Of a stretch of 32,245 nt of DNA, positions 15,702 to 23,990 are shown in pieces. The notes beneath the pieces are model-generated. The model was not told the origin of the DNA, ran no database searches, and worked only from the letters and a program-made list of their open reading frames with translations. Position numbers and translations under genes: made by a program. Numbering within the stretch: position 1 is the stretch's first letter; each line of letters starts with the position of its first letter. Source of the stretch: Actinomycetes bacterium (GTDB lineage: Bacteria > Actinomycetota > Acidimicrobiia > Acidimicrobiales > Palsa-688); the NCBI GenBank assembly GCA_021787365.1, contig JAJYMB010000022.1:1-32245 (forward strand), written 5' to 3'.

Positions 15702-18437
15702 TCAGCCAACCGACCGAGATTCTCCCGGACGGCTAGTAGTCCCCATCGGCGCACCAAGACCGGGTGCGCCGAGATAGCTCGCCCAGGCCAACTGGCTCAC
15801 TTGTCTCGGTCGGGCCCAGCCGCGGGGGACACTGCCCCTCGTACGGTCTCCGCTTAGCGCGTTGGTGACCGAAGCTGCCACGTCTTCCCATGAGCAAACT
15901 CCTACGTCTGTCGGTAACGACCCGTAGTCCCTGACCCAAGCCGGTAAGAGCTGAGCGAGTGCGCCCGCAAGGGCTGCCGGTTGGGGCGCGACGAGGACGC
16001 CGCCGGCCGCCGCCACCGAGTCACGCAAACCGGCCACGTCATAACCGACTGCGCGCGTGCCGCAGAGGGCTGCCTCGCTGACCGCTAGGCCCCAGCCCTC
16101 GCGAACCGAGGTGGCCACGAGGACGTGTGCGCGCGCCATCAGGGCGCGCTTTTCGGTTTCGCTCACACGGCCAAAAAATGTGGTCCCGGCAGGTGCCTTT
16201 GCCTCGAGCGTCGGAAGCATCGGGCCGTCCCCGACAACCCAGAGGGCCGCGTCGGGGAGGTGCTTTTTCAGCTCTCGGAAGGCTTCTAGGGCATGGTCAG
16301 GCCGCTTGTTGGACGTCAGCCGGCCGACGAAGAGGACAGTGGGGACCCGCTCCTTGGGGGGCTTGTCCGCCAGGGAGATGATCGTGTCCGCGCCCTCAGG
16401 AGCGAGGCTTATGTCACGAAGCCCACGTCTCGCCAGGGCGGACCTCGTCGACTCGGAAACAGCGAGCACCGTAAACCTACGGTAACACCGAAGCCACAAG
16501 GGCTCCAGCAGGTAACGGCCGATGGCGGCCAAGGGTTGGGGCAACTCGTGGGCCCAGATCTCCTCGGTGGTCTGATGGAATAGGGCGACGGCTGGGGTTT
16601 TCCGTACGTAGAGCGGGGTCAGGAAGGGAAGAGCATTGACGAACTCGACTACACCTTCCAGCTCGTGCGCATGCTGACGGTAGTAGCGCCAGGCGTGCCA
16701 CTGCATGGTCAGAGTCTTGCCCCTTCGTAGCAGCGTGTACCCGTTGCGGCTGACCTGGTTTGCTGCGCCGCCGAAAGAGCGAGTGAGCAGTGTGACGTCG
16801 TACCCTTGGCTGGCCCAAGCCTGGGCCACTCGCTCGGCGTAAACTTCCGAGCCGCCGGCACGTCGGTGCTCACTATCACGCCAGTTGAGCAACAAGAGCC
16901 GCGGCCTACCGCCCGCTTCAGGGCTTGTTGAGGGGTGCGACGCCAGGAGCGAGCGGCCGGCGGCGGGTAGTGAGAGCGCGACGGCGGAGCCGACTGCCAC
17001 AAGCATGTCCAAGGCGATGGCCTCTGGGCCGCGATGGAAGAGGACGATGGTGAGGACCGCGACGACAACGGCGCTCCAGGGGACGAGCGAGTTGGTTGAC
17101 CGTCTGGCCAGTTGGAAGTACATGAGCAAGCTGAGGAGCCCGAGCAGCATGGCCTCGAACCCCAATATGGCGAGGGTGCCATCAGCGCCGTGGTAGCTTC
17201 CGCCGAAGAGGACCGAGACGACGATGCTCGAGAAGGCCAGCATGATGAGAGCAGCCAGCAGTCCGAGCGCAAGGATGACAGGCAGCGCGAAACGAAGTGC
17301 GGAGCGCGCCTCACGGGACCGGCCATCGCCAACTGAGAAGCGGGGGAAAGCTACGAGCGCCACTGCTCCGGGGAGGAACAGCGCGATCTTCCCGGCAGTA
17401 GCGGCGGCAGTGTACCAACCAGCTTCGCGGGAGGGGAGATAGTGGCGGGCCAGCACGGTGTCCATGCTCATGAGCACCGCGTACCCGCCGAGAGCGACAA
17501 GCGAGAGTAGAGTCTGACGCCCGCCGATCCTCTCTTTTCGCTTGTCGCCCGAGCCGGAGAACAACTCGTGGCGCAGTAGCGGCAATAACACCACGGTCGT
17601 GACCACTTGGCCCGCCACCGAGGCTGCCACAGCCCCCTCCACGCCGAAGCCGGCGGCGACCATGGCCACCCCCAGGGCCAGCCGGCCGAAGCCCGTGCCA
17701 CCGGCCATTGCGAGTGCGACAGGGGCGAAGCGGAGCCGGCCCATGAGGACGCCCTGGAGCACTGCCCCGATCGCTGACGGCAGGATCCAGCCCGAGAGCA
17801 CGACTATGGACCAGGGCGAGGAAAAGTGCAGGAAGCCCTTGATCTCGGGGGATAGGCCGGCGAACAAAGCAGTAGCAACGAGCGACCACAAGGTCGCTCG
17901 GAAGACCAGGGTCTTGACACGGACACCGCCGCCGGTGCCTCTTGCTCGCGCTTCTGCTTGGGTGACGGCTGCCTGTAGCGCGCCCAAGGGCACCGAGACC
18001 ACGACCAGGACGTTTAGTAAAGACCCGAGAGCACTGTAGTTGGACGGCCCAAGCAGGCGGCTTACCACTACATGGAAGCCGAAGTTGGACAGGTTGACCG
18101 CCGCGCTGGCCGCGAAGAACGCCAAGCCGCCGACGGCCCACGGGCTGGAACGCAGCAGTGCGGCTAGGCGAGGACTGGGCTTGGCGTGCGACGGGCAGTA
18201 CGCGTCGTCCCTTTCCTCGGCCACGGGAGTTGCATATGGAGTGGCGCCGTCCGTTGGCTGTTGTGCACTCGCCTCGGCTGCGAAGGAACCGGATTGGTAA
18301 AGTCCTTCCTGGTCGGGCTGCTGGCCGCTGTGCCCGTTGACCGCACCGGCACCGCTGCCGGTCGGGCCCTGTGAAACAGCGGCCCCCGGCTCCTCAATTT
18401 CCATCGCGTCTATTGAGTGGTCTCGCGCGATCGTCAT
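15702..18437 (-). CDS. Wzx-like flippase fused to GT4 glycosyltransferase
   Basis: This 911-residue fusion starts at ATG 18437. Residues 1-95 are polar, rich in Gly, Ala and Gln, and probably disordered in the cytoplasm. Residues about 98-490 form a polysaccharide flippase of the MATE/MOP superfamily, starting SPWAVGGLAFFAASAAVN, with FHVVVSRLLGPSNYSALGSL and roughly a dozen hydrophobic helices. A GT4 domain follows from about residue 512: LLLLNWRDSEHRRAGGSEVY, then TVLFVGRLTSNKRPDHALEA and WVVGDGPML. The E-x7-E motif is in REGWGLAVSEAALCGTRAVG. Flippase and transferase in one chain would couple sugar addition to export of a lipid-linked glycan. No stop or frame change separates the parts, so this is a real fusion. 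It is divergent from another flippase-transferase fusion. Confidence 0.87.
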   Translation of the reverse strand: MTIARDHSIDAMEIEEPGAAVSQGPTGSGAGAVNGHSGQQPDQEGLYQSGSFAAEASAQQPTDGATPYATPVAEERDDAYCPSHAKPSPRLAALLRSSPWAVGGLAFFAASAAVNLSNFGFHVVVSRLLGPSNYSALGSLLNVLVVVSVPLGALQAAVTQAEARARGTGGGVRVKTLVFRATLWSLVATALFAGLSPEIKGFLHFSSPWSIVVLSGWILPSAIGAVLQGVLMGRLRFAPVALAMAGGTGFGRLALGVAMVAAGFGVEGAVAASVAGQVVTTVVLLPLLRHELFSGSGDKRKERIGGRQTLLSLVALGGYAVLMSMDTVLARHYLPSREAGWYTAAATAGKIALFLPGAVALVAFPRFSVGDGRSREARSALRFALPVILALGLLAALIMLAFSSIVVSVLFGGSYHGADGTLAILGFEAMLLGLLSLLMYFQLARRSTNSLVPWSAVVVAVLTIVLFHRGPEAIALDMLVAVGSAVALSLPAAGRSLLASHPSTSPEAGGRPRLLLLNWRDSEHRRAGGSEVYAERVAQAWASQGYDVTLLTRSFGGAANQVSRNGYTLLRRGKTLTMQWHAWRYYRQHAHELEGVVEFVNALPFLTPLYVRKTPAVALFHQTTEEIWAHELPQPLAAIGRYLLEPLWLRCYRRFTVLAVSESTRSALARRGLRDISLAPEGADTIISLADKPPKERVPTVLFVGRLTSNKRPDHALEAFRELKKHLPDAALWVVGDGPMLPTLEAKAPAGTTFFGRVSETEKRALMARAHVLVATSVREGWGLAVSEAALCGTRAVGYDVAGLRDSVAAAGGVLVAPQPAALAGALAQLLPAWVRDYGSLPTDVGVCSWEDVAASVTNALSGDRTRGSVPRGWARPRQVSQLAWASYLGAPGLGAPMGTTSRPGESRSVG

Positions 18438-18891
18438 AGTGTCTGCAGACCTTTGCCGCGGTCGGTGCAGCGCAGTAGGACTTGACGGGCGCCGGTCATG
18501 GGGCCTGCCCGAAGATCGCTCCTTCGCATCACCGAAGCTGCTGGTGCCTGCGCGGCTGGCCCCAGCCCGGCTGCCACAAGGAGGCCAACCGCACTGTGAA
18601 CCAGGTACTTACAAAAAACCCTGCCTGCACCCGCGCTATACCTTTTTGACCCTTTTGTCCAGTTTGGGTAGGGAAACCTGCGATTTGCCCTCCTATGGAC
18701 CGTCACGCTAGCAGGACGGGTACGCGCACACAAGCACTGACAGCACCGAGCTTGGCGCAATGGGTGTCAACGTACCTTCGTAACCCGTTCCTGCTACGGG
18801 TACAATTCGAGTCCTGCAGGGCTACAAGCAGCGAGGTCGGGCCAGTTCGGGTGGTCAGGAGGGCGGCGGGTGGGCCATTGGCGCGGCGACT
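18438..18891. other. Divergent intergenic region between two flippase-transferase genes
   Basis: These 454 bases have no convincing gene. The AT-richer part around 18610-18675 could hold promoters for both directions. Leftward, TGGACA and TATAGC are readable, but with a short spacer of 15 bases; rightward, see the separate entry. CCCGT and ACGGG at 18784-18800 form a five-base stem with a seven-base loop, but no complete tRNA can be built around it. Confidence 0.4.
18646..18674 (+). promoter_or_regulatory. Candidate rightward promoter
   Basis: TTGACC (18646-18651) is followed by exactly 17 bases and then TAGGGA (18669-18674). The -35 is a good match and the -10 only moderate. It would give a leader of about 200 bases for the rightward fusion gene, long enough to be worth noting. 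Confidence 0.3.
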
Positions 18892-21033
18892 TTGGCGGTC
18901 AACGTGGGCAGCTTCCTCTTCCTGGTCATGGTGGCGCGCACGGCGGCGCCGCCGGTCTTCGGGGCCTTGGCTGCACTGGTTGGGGTCACGCTTGTCTTCG
19001 AGGTGCCCGCCAGCAGCCTGCAGGTGTTCGCCGAGCGCTCGTTGCAGCAAAGGGGTACGGCCGGCCTGCGGGCCGGGGCTGGCGTCGCCGGGCTGTTCGG
19101 GGACACCGTCGGCTGGGGCGTCCTCGTGTGCGCAGGGCTCGTGGCGCTCTCACCGGTCCTCCAATGGTTTTTGCGCCTCCCGACGCTCATGTCCGCCCTG
19201 CTCGTTGGTGCTTACGCTCTCCCGGTCGCCATCGGGGTCGTGCCCAGGGGCGTGCTGCTCGCCGGCCGGCGCACGAGGTTGCTTGGCGCCGCGCTCGTGG
19301 GCGGTATTGCCGTCCGTCTCGGCGTCGGGATAGTGCTCGTCCACGGCGGGGAGGGGCTGCACGGGGCGTTGGTCGCAATGGTGGCCGGCGAGGTTGTGGC
19401 CACGGCGATATGCGTCTTCGGGGCGAGGGCTTCGCTCATGGCGAGGCCAGCAAAGGCCGAAGAAAGTGAAAACCACGAAAAAGGCGAAAAGCGCGCAGTC
19501 AACTCGAGCGCGGGAGCTGGGGTGGCGAGTCGGGCGGCCCCGGTTGCCGCTCCGCGGTGGGGCGACGCGTCCGGGTTGGCGGTTACCTTTACCGGTTACT
19601 GGTTGCTCGGGGCGGTCGGGATGGTGCTGGCCCGTCACTGGCTCCCGGCCGGGGCTTCTGGATGGTACGCCGGGGCACTGACCGCTGCTCAGGTGGCGAT
19701 GATCGTGCCCGGCGCCGCGGCGGCCCTCATTTTCCCCAGGATGGTGGGGGAGAGCAGCGTCACCCGGCGCGCAACCCTGCTCGGGGCGAGCGCGGTCGTG
19801 GCTGCGGTGGGCCTGGCCGCGGCCACCGCGGTTGCCTTCTTTGCCGAGCCGTTAGTCACCGACCTCTTCGACACGTCGTACCGGCCCTCGGCGGGCGTGG
19901 TTGGCCTGCTCACTTTCGCGAGCGCCCTCCTCGGGCTCGTCACCGTGCTCGTCCACTACGACCTCGCCCAGGGCTGGCGGCTCGTGCCCAACATGACGTG
20001 GGCGGGGGTGGTCGCCTCGGTAGCCGGCATGGCGATATGGCACCGGGACATGGCCGAGGTCGCGATCGTGACCGTGGTCGCCACGGGTGGGGTCTGCGTG
20101 GGCATGGTCGCCATCGCGCTGGCGCGATCGGACCGCCCCGGGCGCGAACTGGCCGAGGAGGCGAGCCTCGCCCTTACCGAGGCCGCCGTGGACCTGACCG
20201 TGGTCGTGCCCTATTTCAACCCCGGCGAACTCCTCGTGCCCACCGTTTCGCGTGTCATCGAGGTGCTCGAGGCCTCGGGTGCGAGCTACGAGGTGCTCGC
20301 CGTCTCGGACGGCTCCACCGATGGCAGCGACGCCGCGCTCGACCGTGCGCTCGGGGGGCGCCCGCAGTTCGCCAACGTCGTCCTGGCCGCCAACCAAGGG
20401 AAGGGGGCGGCGCTCCACGTCGGCCTCGCCCGGGGCCGGGGGCGCTACCTGGGTTTCATCGACGCCGACGGGGATCTCGACCCGCTCCTCCTGGCGTCGT
20501 TCCTCGAGACGGCGAAGCAGCAAAACCCCGACATCGTCTTCGGGAGCAAGCGCCACCCCCTCTCCGAGGTCGAGTACCCGAAGCTGCGGCGCGTCTACTC
20601 CTGGGGTTACCAGCAACTCGTGCGGGCAGGGTTCCGCCTCGACCTCCGGGACACCCAGACGGGCATAAAGCTCGTCCGCCGGGACGTGGTCGCCGCGGTG
20701 CTCCCCCGCATGCTGGAAAAGCGCTTTGCCTTCGACCTCGAACTGTTCGTCGTGGCCCGCCGACTCGGCTACGGGCACTTCGTCGAAGCGCCCGTCAGGT
20801 TGCGCCACCAGTTCCAGAGCACGGTGTCGTGGAGGTCGGTGCGGGCCATGCTCATAGACACCGCCGCCATCTGGTACCGCCTGCGGGTCCTCCACTTCTA
20901 CGACCGCGAGGCTGCGCCTGCCACGCCGCTCTCGGAGCGCCTCCGCCTGGAGCCGCTCGTGCTGCGGGGGAGCGCCGGCAGGACCTTGCTCCCCCCTCCT
21001 CGGAGGGTGGGGGAGGTGCACCTGCCGGCGTGA
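18892..21033 (+). CDS. Wzx-like flippase fused to GT2 glycosyltransferase
   Basis: This 713-residue fusion has residues about 1-415 as a MOP-type flippase (SFLFLVMVARTAAPPVFGAL at the start, FTGYWLLGAVGMVLARHWLP centrally). Residues about 430 to the end are a GT2 domain of dolichyl-phosphate-mannose-synthase type: VDLTVVVPYFNPGELLVPTV, VLAVSDGSTDGSD, NQGKGAALHVG, and YLGFIDADGDLDP with the metal-binding DxD. DTQTGIKLVRRDV is typical of enzymes that load sugar onto polyprenyl phosphate. The start is doubtful. TTG 18892 is used, but the preceding in-frame residues (GGGWAIGAATLAVN) align with SPWAVGGLAFFAASAAVN of the divergent fusion, so the true start may be a rare codon upstream or a frameshift may have removed it. 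No ATG or GTG is available back to the stop at 18781. Confidence 0.83.
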   Translation: MAVNVGSFLFLVMVARTAAPPVFGALAALVGVTLVFEVPASSLQVFAERSLQQRGTAGLRAGAGVAGLFGDTVGWGVLVCAGLVALSPVLQWFLRLPTLMSALLVGAYALPVAIGVVPRGVLLAGRRTRLLGAALVGGIAVRLGVGIVLVHGGEGLHGALVAMVAGEVVATAICVFGARASLMARPAKAEESENHEKGEKRAVNSSAGAGVASRAAPVAAPRWGDASGLAVTFTGYWLLGAVGMVLARHWLPAGASGWYAGALTAAQVAMIVPGAAAALIFPRMVGESSVTRRATLLGASAVVAAVGLAAATAVAFFAEPLVTDLFDTSYRPSAGVVGLLTFASALLGLVTVLVHYDLAQGWRLVPNMTWAGVVASVAGMAIWHRDMAEVAIVTVVATGGVCVGMVAIALARSDRPGRELAEEASLALTEAAVDLTVVVPYFNPGELLVPTVSRVIEVLEASGASYEVLAVSDGSTDGSDAALDRALGGRPQFANVVLAANQGKGAALHVGLARGRGRYLGFIDADGDLDPLLLASFLETAKQQNPDIVFGSKRHPLSEVEYPKLRRVYSWGYQQLVRAGFRLDLRDTQTGIKLVRRDVVAAVLPRMLEKRFAFDLELFVVARRLGYGHFVEAPVRLRHQFQSTVSWRSVRAMLIDTAAIWYRLRVLHFYDREAAPATPLSERLRLEPLVLRGSAGRTLLPPPRRVGEVHLPA

Positions 21034-21134
21034 GGGGCGCTCGTCGCGAGACGTCGCCAGGGAGCCAGGTTGGGACTTGTGCGAGGCGGCGCTTGTTCAG
21101 GCTATGTTGCGCCTTGTCTCCGAAAGGGCGGCGT

Positions 21135-21290
21135 CTAGGAGCGGTAGTTGTGGCGGTGCATCGGGGTGTCCGGCGGGTCGAGGCTCACCAGGGCTCCGGT
21201 GGCCATGGTCGCGATGGTGCTACCCGACAACTCGGCGAAGGACCTGAGGAGGTCCCTCGCGTCATGGGGGTGAGGGCTGGCAACTGCCAT
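21135..21290 (-). CDS. Small hypothetical protein, 51 residues
   Basis: An ATG at 21290 opens a 51-codon frame ending in TAG at 21135. Third positions are strongly G/C and the product is balanced: it begins MAVASPHPHDARDLLRSF, is mildly hydrophobic in the middle (STIATMATGALVSL), and ends PMHRHNYRS. AGGAG lies about 12 bases before the start. No family is recognised. It is downstream of and antiparallel to the flippase fusion. Codon bias supports it, but length alone does not. Confidence 0.4.
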   Translation of the reverse strand: MAVASPHPHDARDLLRSFAELSGSTIATMATGALVSLDPPDTPMHRHNYRS

Positions 21291-21530
21291 TTATCCGGTT
21301 GCTCCTATCCTAGTGACCACACGTATTTGCCAGTATGCCAGGTGTGAACCTTTCGGAGTGGGCATGATTAGGGGGAGGCCTTGGTGGACCAGCCTTGTTG
21401 GCCCGGCGTCGGGGCGGTGGACGAGTGCCTGGTCCTCATTGGGACCGGCACCGATGAAATGTTCCCGCGACCGAGAGCCAGGGCTGCAAGGCCTCGGACG
21501 GGACAACGATGAGCTCCCCCCTGGGCAGCA
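21291..21530. other. No gene recognised
   Basis: Frames on both strands are short and overlap without consistent codon bias. The stretch lies between the possible small gene and the recombinase remnant and may be further debris of the integrated element. Confidence 0.4.
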
Positions 21531-22145
21531 CTACGGGCCGGGGGGAGACGCCTTCCTGGTCGGCCTGGTGGTGGGGGAGGGAGATGGCTTGGTGATCCGC
21601 TCAAGCACCTGGTAGGTCCGGTTCGCCCGGGCCCCAACGCCGGCGGTGCGGTAGGCCGGGGCGACCAGGTACTGGGCGCCACCGCGGCGGAGGCGCCCGC
21701 CGTGGCGGTCGACGAAGTGGGGAGAGCCGGGGCCGGCCCTCTCGGCCGGGAAGCGGGCCTTGCGGGACTTGAGGTAAGCGGAGACGATGGCCTCGAGAGG
21801 TGCCTCGACAGGTACGAAGCGCACCTTGGAGCCCTTGCCCAGCGGAGACGCCGTTCGCCCTCCCGGCCGTCGAGGGAGCCGACGTCCAGGCTGAGCAGTT
21901 CGGAGAGGCGGAGGCCGGTGAGCAGGGCCGTGGCGACGAAGGCGAGGTCACGCTCGGGCCAGGAGCGGTCGTCTTCGTGCCCACGAGCGGCGAGCGACTC
22001 GAGCAGGCGCTCAGGCGTTCCCTCTCCCTGGAGGGGCTTTGGTGCCCGCCTTGGCACCTTGGGGTTGGCGACGGCGGCCATGGGGTTGCCGGCGCCGCCG
22101 CCGGCAGCACGAGAGCTGCCGTCTTCATGATCTGGTCATAGAGGC
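21531..22145 (-). pseudogene. Tyrosine recombinase (phage-type integrase) remnant
   Basis: Fragments of one XerC/phage-integrase-type protein lie in three frames. YDQIMKTAALVL comes first (about 22110-22145). Next is NPMAAVANPKVPRRAPKPL followed by LAFVATALLTGLRLSELLSLDVGSLDGREG (about 22090-21840), which contains the catalytic Arg of the TGLRLSE motif. Last is VRFVPVEAPLEAIVSAYL, then HFVDRHGGRLRRGGAQYLV, then YRTAGVGARANRTYQVLERI (about 21824-21600). Two frame changes are needed, near 22100 and 21835. The normal H-x-x-R and Tyr segment between GVGAR and ANRTY is missing, an internal deletion at about 21627. The protein therefore cannot be catalytic. The core-binding domain is also lost at the 5' side, where hicA begins. 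Confidence 0.72.
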
Positions 22146-22178
22146 CGTTCGGCCGGCAACGTGTACCGTCGTGGCTCG

Positions 22179-22412
22179 ATGCCTCGACTTCCTCGACCGA
22201 CTGGCCGCGATCTGTTGGCTGCACTCGAACGCCTCGGCTGGCGCCTAGTCGTCCAGGAGGGTTCCCACGCGCAGCTCCGCCACCCGGAGCGAGGTGGCCG
22301 TGTGACGGTGCCGCTTCACGCTGGCGAGACGATTGGTCCGCGGCTGCTTCGCTCGGTCCTAGCGCAGGCGGGCGTGACCGTCGAGGAGCTGCGCGAGGCT
22401 CTGCGCGGCTGA
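22179..22412 (+). CDS. hicA: HicA-type mRNA interferase toxin
   Basis: This 77-residue protein of the YcfA/HicA family is predicted to cleave mRNA with a double-stranded-RNA-binding fold. It reads RPTGRDLLAALERLGWRLV, then the catalytic-histidine segment EGSHAQLRHPE (His30), then RVTVPLHAGETIGPRLLRSVL and a C-terminal helix. ATG 22179 is preferred over GTG 22161 because the family begins a few residues before the RDLL helix. The antitoxin gene follows after 12 bases on the same strand, the usual hicAB order. Catalytic His and fold positions look intact, so the toxin may be active. Confidence 0.88.
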   Translation: MPRLPRPTGRDLLAALERLGWRLVVQEGSHAQLRHPERGGRVTVPLHAGETIGPRLLRSVLAQAGVTVEELREALRG

Positions 22413-22424
22413 CACAATAGATTT

Positions 22425-22649
22425 ATGCGTACGTACTCGATCGTGGTCGAAGAGGAGGAGGGCGGCGGTTACTTCGTGACCGTGCCAGCTCTCCCTGGCT
22501 GCTTCACGCAGGGCGCCACAGTCGAAGAGTGCCAGGCGCGTGCCGTCGAGGCGATAGAGACGCATATTGCCGGCCTTGAGGCGGATGGCGAGCCCGTGCC
22601 TGAGGAGCTAACGCCTCCGCAGTTGCTCGCCGTCACCGTCGCGGCCTGA
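22425..22649 (+). CDS. hicB: HicB-type antitoxin
   Basis: This 74-residue protein has the HicB/UPF0150 partial RNase H-like fold: YSIVVEEEEGGGYFVTVPALPGCFTQGATVEECQ in consecutive parts, followed by a helix (AVEAIETHIAGLEADGEPVP). It would bind and block HicA. There is no C-terminal helix-turn-helix or ribbon-helix-helix, so this is the short form, and operator binding by HicB alone is doubtful. The ATG at 22425 is the only good start. Confidence 0.88.
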   Translation: MRTYSIVVEEEEGGGYFVTVPALPGCFTQGATVEECQARAVEAIETHIAGLEADGEPVPEELTPPQLLAVTVAA

Positions 22650-22650
22650 G

Positions 22651-22689
22651 CCTTTAGGTCAGCCTCACCAGGGCCTTTAGGCTAGCCTA
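22651..22689. repeat. Paired direct repeat and 12-base palindrome after hicB
   Basis: CCTTTAGGTCAGCCT (22651-22665) is repeated with two changes as CCTTTAGGCTAGCCT (22674-22688). The second copy forms the perfect palindrome TAGGCTAGCCTA (22678-22689). It lies between the hicB stop and a convergent small gene. It may be a protein-binding site or a weak terminator; no T-run follows. Confidence 0.4.
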
Positions 22690-22712
22690 GGGCGTCGGGT
22701 TGGTGGCCTCAG

Positions 22713-22940
22713 CTAGCGCCGGGTGCGGTTCGCTAGCTGCCCCCGGAACCGTAGCTCGCCCGAGTGTTGGCGGCAGGTGTCCACCTCGTACCAGCGCTCG
22801 TCGACCTTGAGCCAACCGGACGCGACCACGACCTGAGGGCACGTCGCCGGCCGGCCGTGCTCGTCACAGACCCAACGGGCCGGCCACGTCCTTCCGCCAT
22901 GACCTTCGCCCTTGTCCAGCAAGCCTGGCTTCGTGATCAA
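22713..22940 (-). CDS. Small Cys/His protein, possible zinc-binding, unknown function
   Basis: This 75-residue frame has strong G/C third-position bias. Cys25 and His28 (WVCDEHG) and Cys56 and His59 (DTCRQHS) could form a CxxH/CxxH metal site. Between them lies a beta-rich stretch (VVVASGWLKVDERWYEVD). Short actinobacterial and phage proteins with a CD...H / DLC..H pattern resembling the Lsr2 N-terminal region look similar, but I cannot assign a family. It is convergent with hicAB. ATG 22940 is the only start seen. Confidence 0.5.
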   Translation of the reverse strand: MITKPGLLDKGEGHGGRTWPARWVCDEHGRPATCPQVVVASGWLKVDERWYEVDTCRQHSGELRFRGQLANRTRR

Positions 22941-23885
22941 CAGTCCCGCTGCCGTGCTGCAATAACAGGCCCGGCGTCAGCCTGCCCAGAAACCGGTCCA
23001 TAGCGCTCGCAAACCAGGAGACGCCGCCTACTCGGGCCACGAACCGGCTCCAATCCCGAACGAAACGGACATTTGGCTGCCTCTCACCGCCTCCGGAAAG
23101 CCCCGCAGGCTGTCTACGGCTCTGTGCGCTTGTTTTAGGACTAGGGCCTTGAAGTGGTTGGCGGGCGTCGCCAAGCGCGCCCCGGGCCTCTTTGCGCACT
23201 GGCGGGTGGGCGTGCGCCCTGACGGCTGGGCGGTGGGAGCCTGCGTGGGCTGAAAAGGACCTGAGCTGTGTAGCGAGAGCACCCTTGAAGTTGAAGGCGG
23301 CGGCGGTGAACTGAAGCCGTGGCGCGTGCAGAACCTCAGAGCCCCGACTACGGGTAGATTGTCAATGGCCGGGAGTGCCGCTGTGCCGTAGTGCCGTAGC
23401 CTCGCGAAGACGGCGGGGCTACGTCTCCCTATCGTCCGGCCACTTGGTGTAACGACCCCGCCGGCCCGAACAGTACCACCTCCGCCAACGGGTTGCCCTC
23501 TTTTGGGGCGGCCGCACAAGCGCCCCGCCGGCGGGCGTTGCACGGAACTGGCGAACGTGGCGACAAGAAGGGCACATCCGTCAGTTATGGGAGCAAAAAC
23601 CGCCCATATTTCTGGTGGATGTGCCCCGCCGGCGATCATGTCCACTAGTTTTACGGACCTTCCTCTACCGTGTCCCCGGATGCGGTCGCAGGACCCCGTT
23701 GCTGTGCGCCGCGGGGTTCGAAAAGCTCCGGCCTCGAGGCCCGTTTTCGGCCGGCGTGTGGCCACAGCACGCCCCGAAGGCCGTGGGCCCAACCATGGTC
23801 CGCCCACAGAAGCCGCCCCCGGGGCGCTTCGCGGCCTTCGAGCCCGATCCCCAAGTCCCCAGGCGCCTCCCTCCAGGCTGACCCG
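22941..23885. other. Long stretch without a recognised gene
   Basis: Frames on both strands are long because of high GC but lack consistent composition or family motifs. Near 23395-23425 there is a short tandem GTGCCGTA repeat and a seven-base inverted repeat (CGTAGCC / GGCTACG). A larger hairpin lies at 23570-23626. The leftward frame around 23100-23340 has a few protein-like patches but nothing nameable. It is probably degraded mobile DNA plus the upstream region of the five-gene operon. Confidence 0.45.
23570..23626. repeat. Two-tier hairpin
   Basis: GGGCACATCC (23570-23579) is perfectly complementary to GGATGTGCCC (23617-23626). Inside it TATGGG (23586-23591) pairs with CCCATA (23603-23608) around an A-rich loop. 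GCCCCGCCGGCG occurs on both sides of the structure, giving flanking direct repeats. This could be a transposon end, a recombination site or an RNA structure. Confidence 0.6.
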
Positions 23886-23990
23886 ATGAGGCAGTACGGG
23901 TTTTGCGAGCGCGAGGCCCGCTTCTACCGAGAGCTCGCGCAAGAGGTGGCGATCATCCCCCGGGGTCCGCGACCGGCGGGAGCCCTGTGA
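23886..23990 (+). pseudogene. Phosphotransferase-like fragment
   Basis: A 34-codon frame from ATG 23886 reads MRQYGFCEREARFYRELAQE and continues VAIIPRGPRPAGAL before TGA. EREARFYRELA followed by a proline-arginine region is the pattern of aminoglycoside/ecdysteroid-kinase-like phosphotransferases just after the ATP-binding strands, so this looks like an internal scrap of such a gene. Its stop overlaps the GTG of the next gene as GTGA, so it could still act as a coupling leader peptide. The homology call is tentative. Confidence 0.35.

Noticed and set aside
18778..18835. tRNA-like pieces (five-base stem with seven-base loop, TTCGAGT)
   Set aside because: The TTCGAGT loop has no matching flanking stem and no acceptor stem can be formed.
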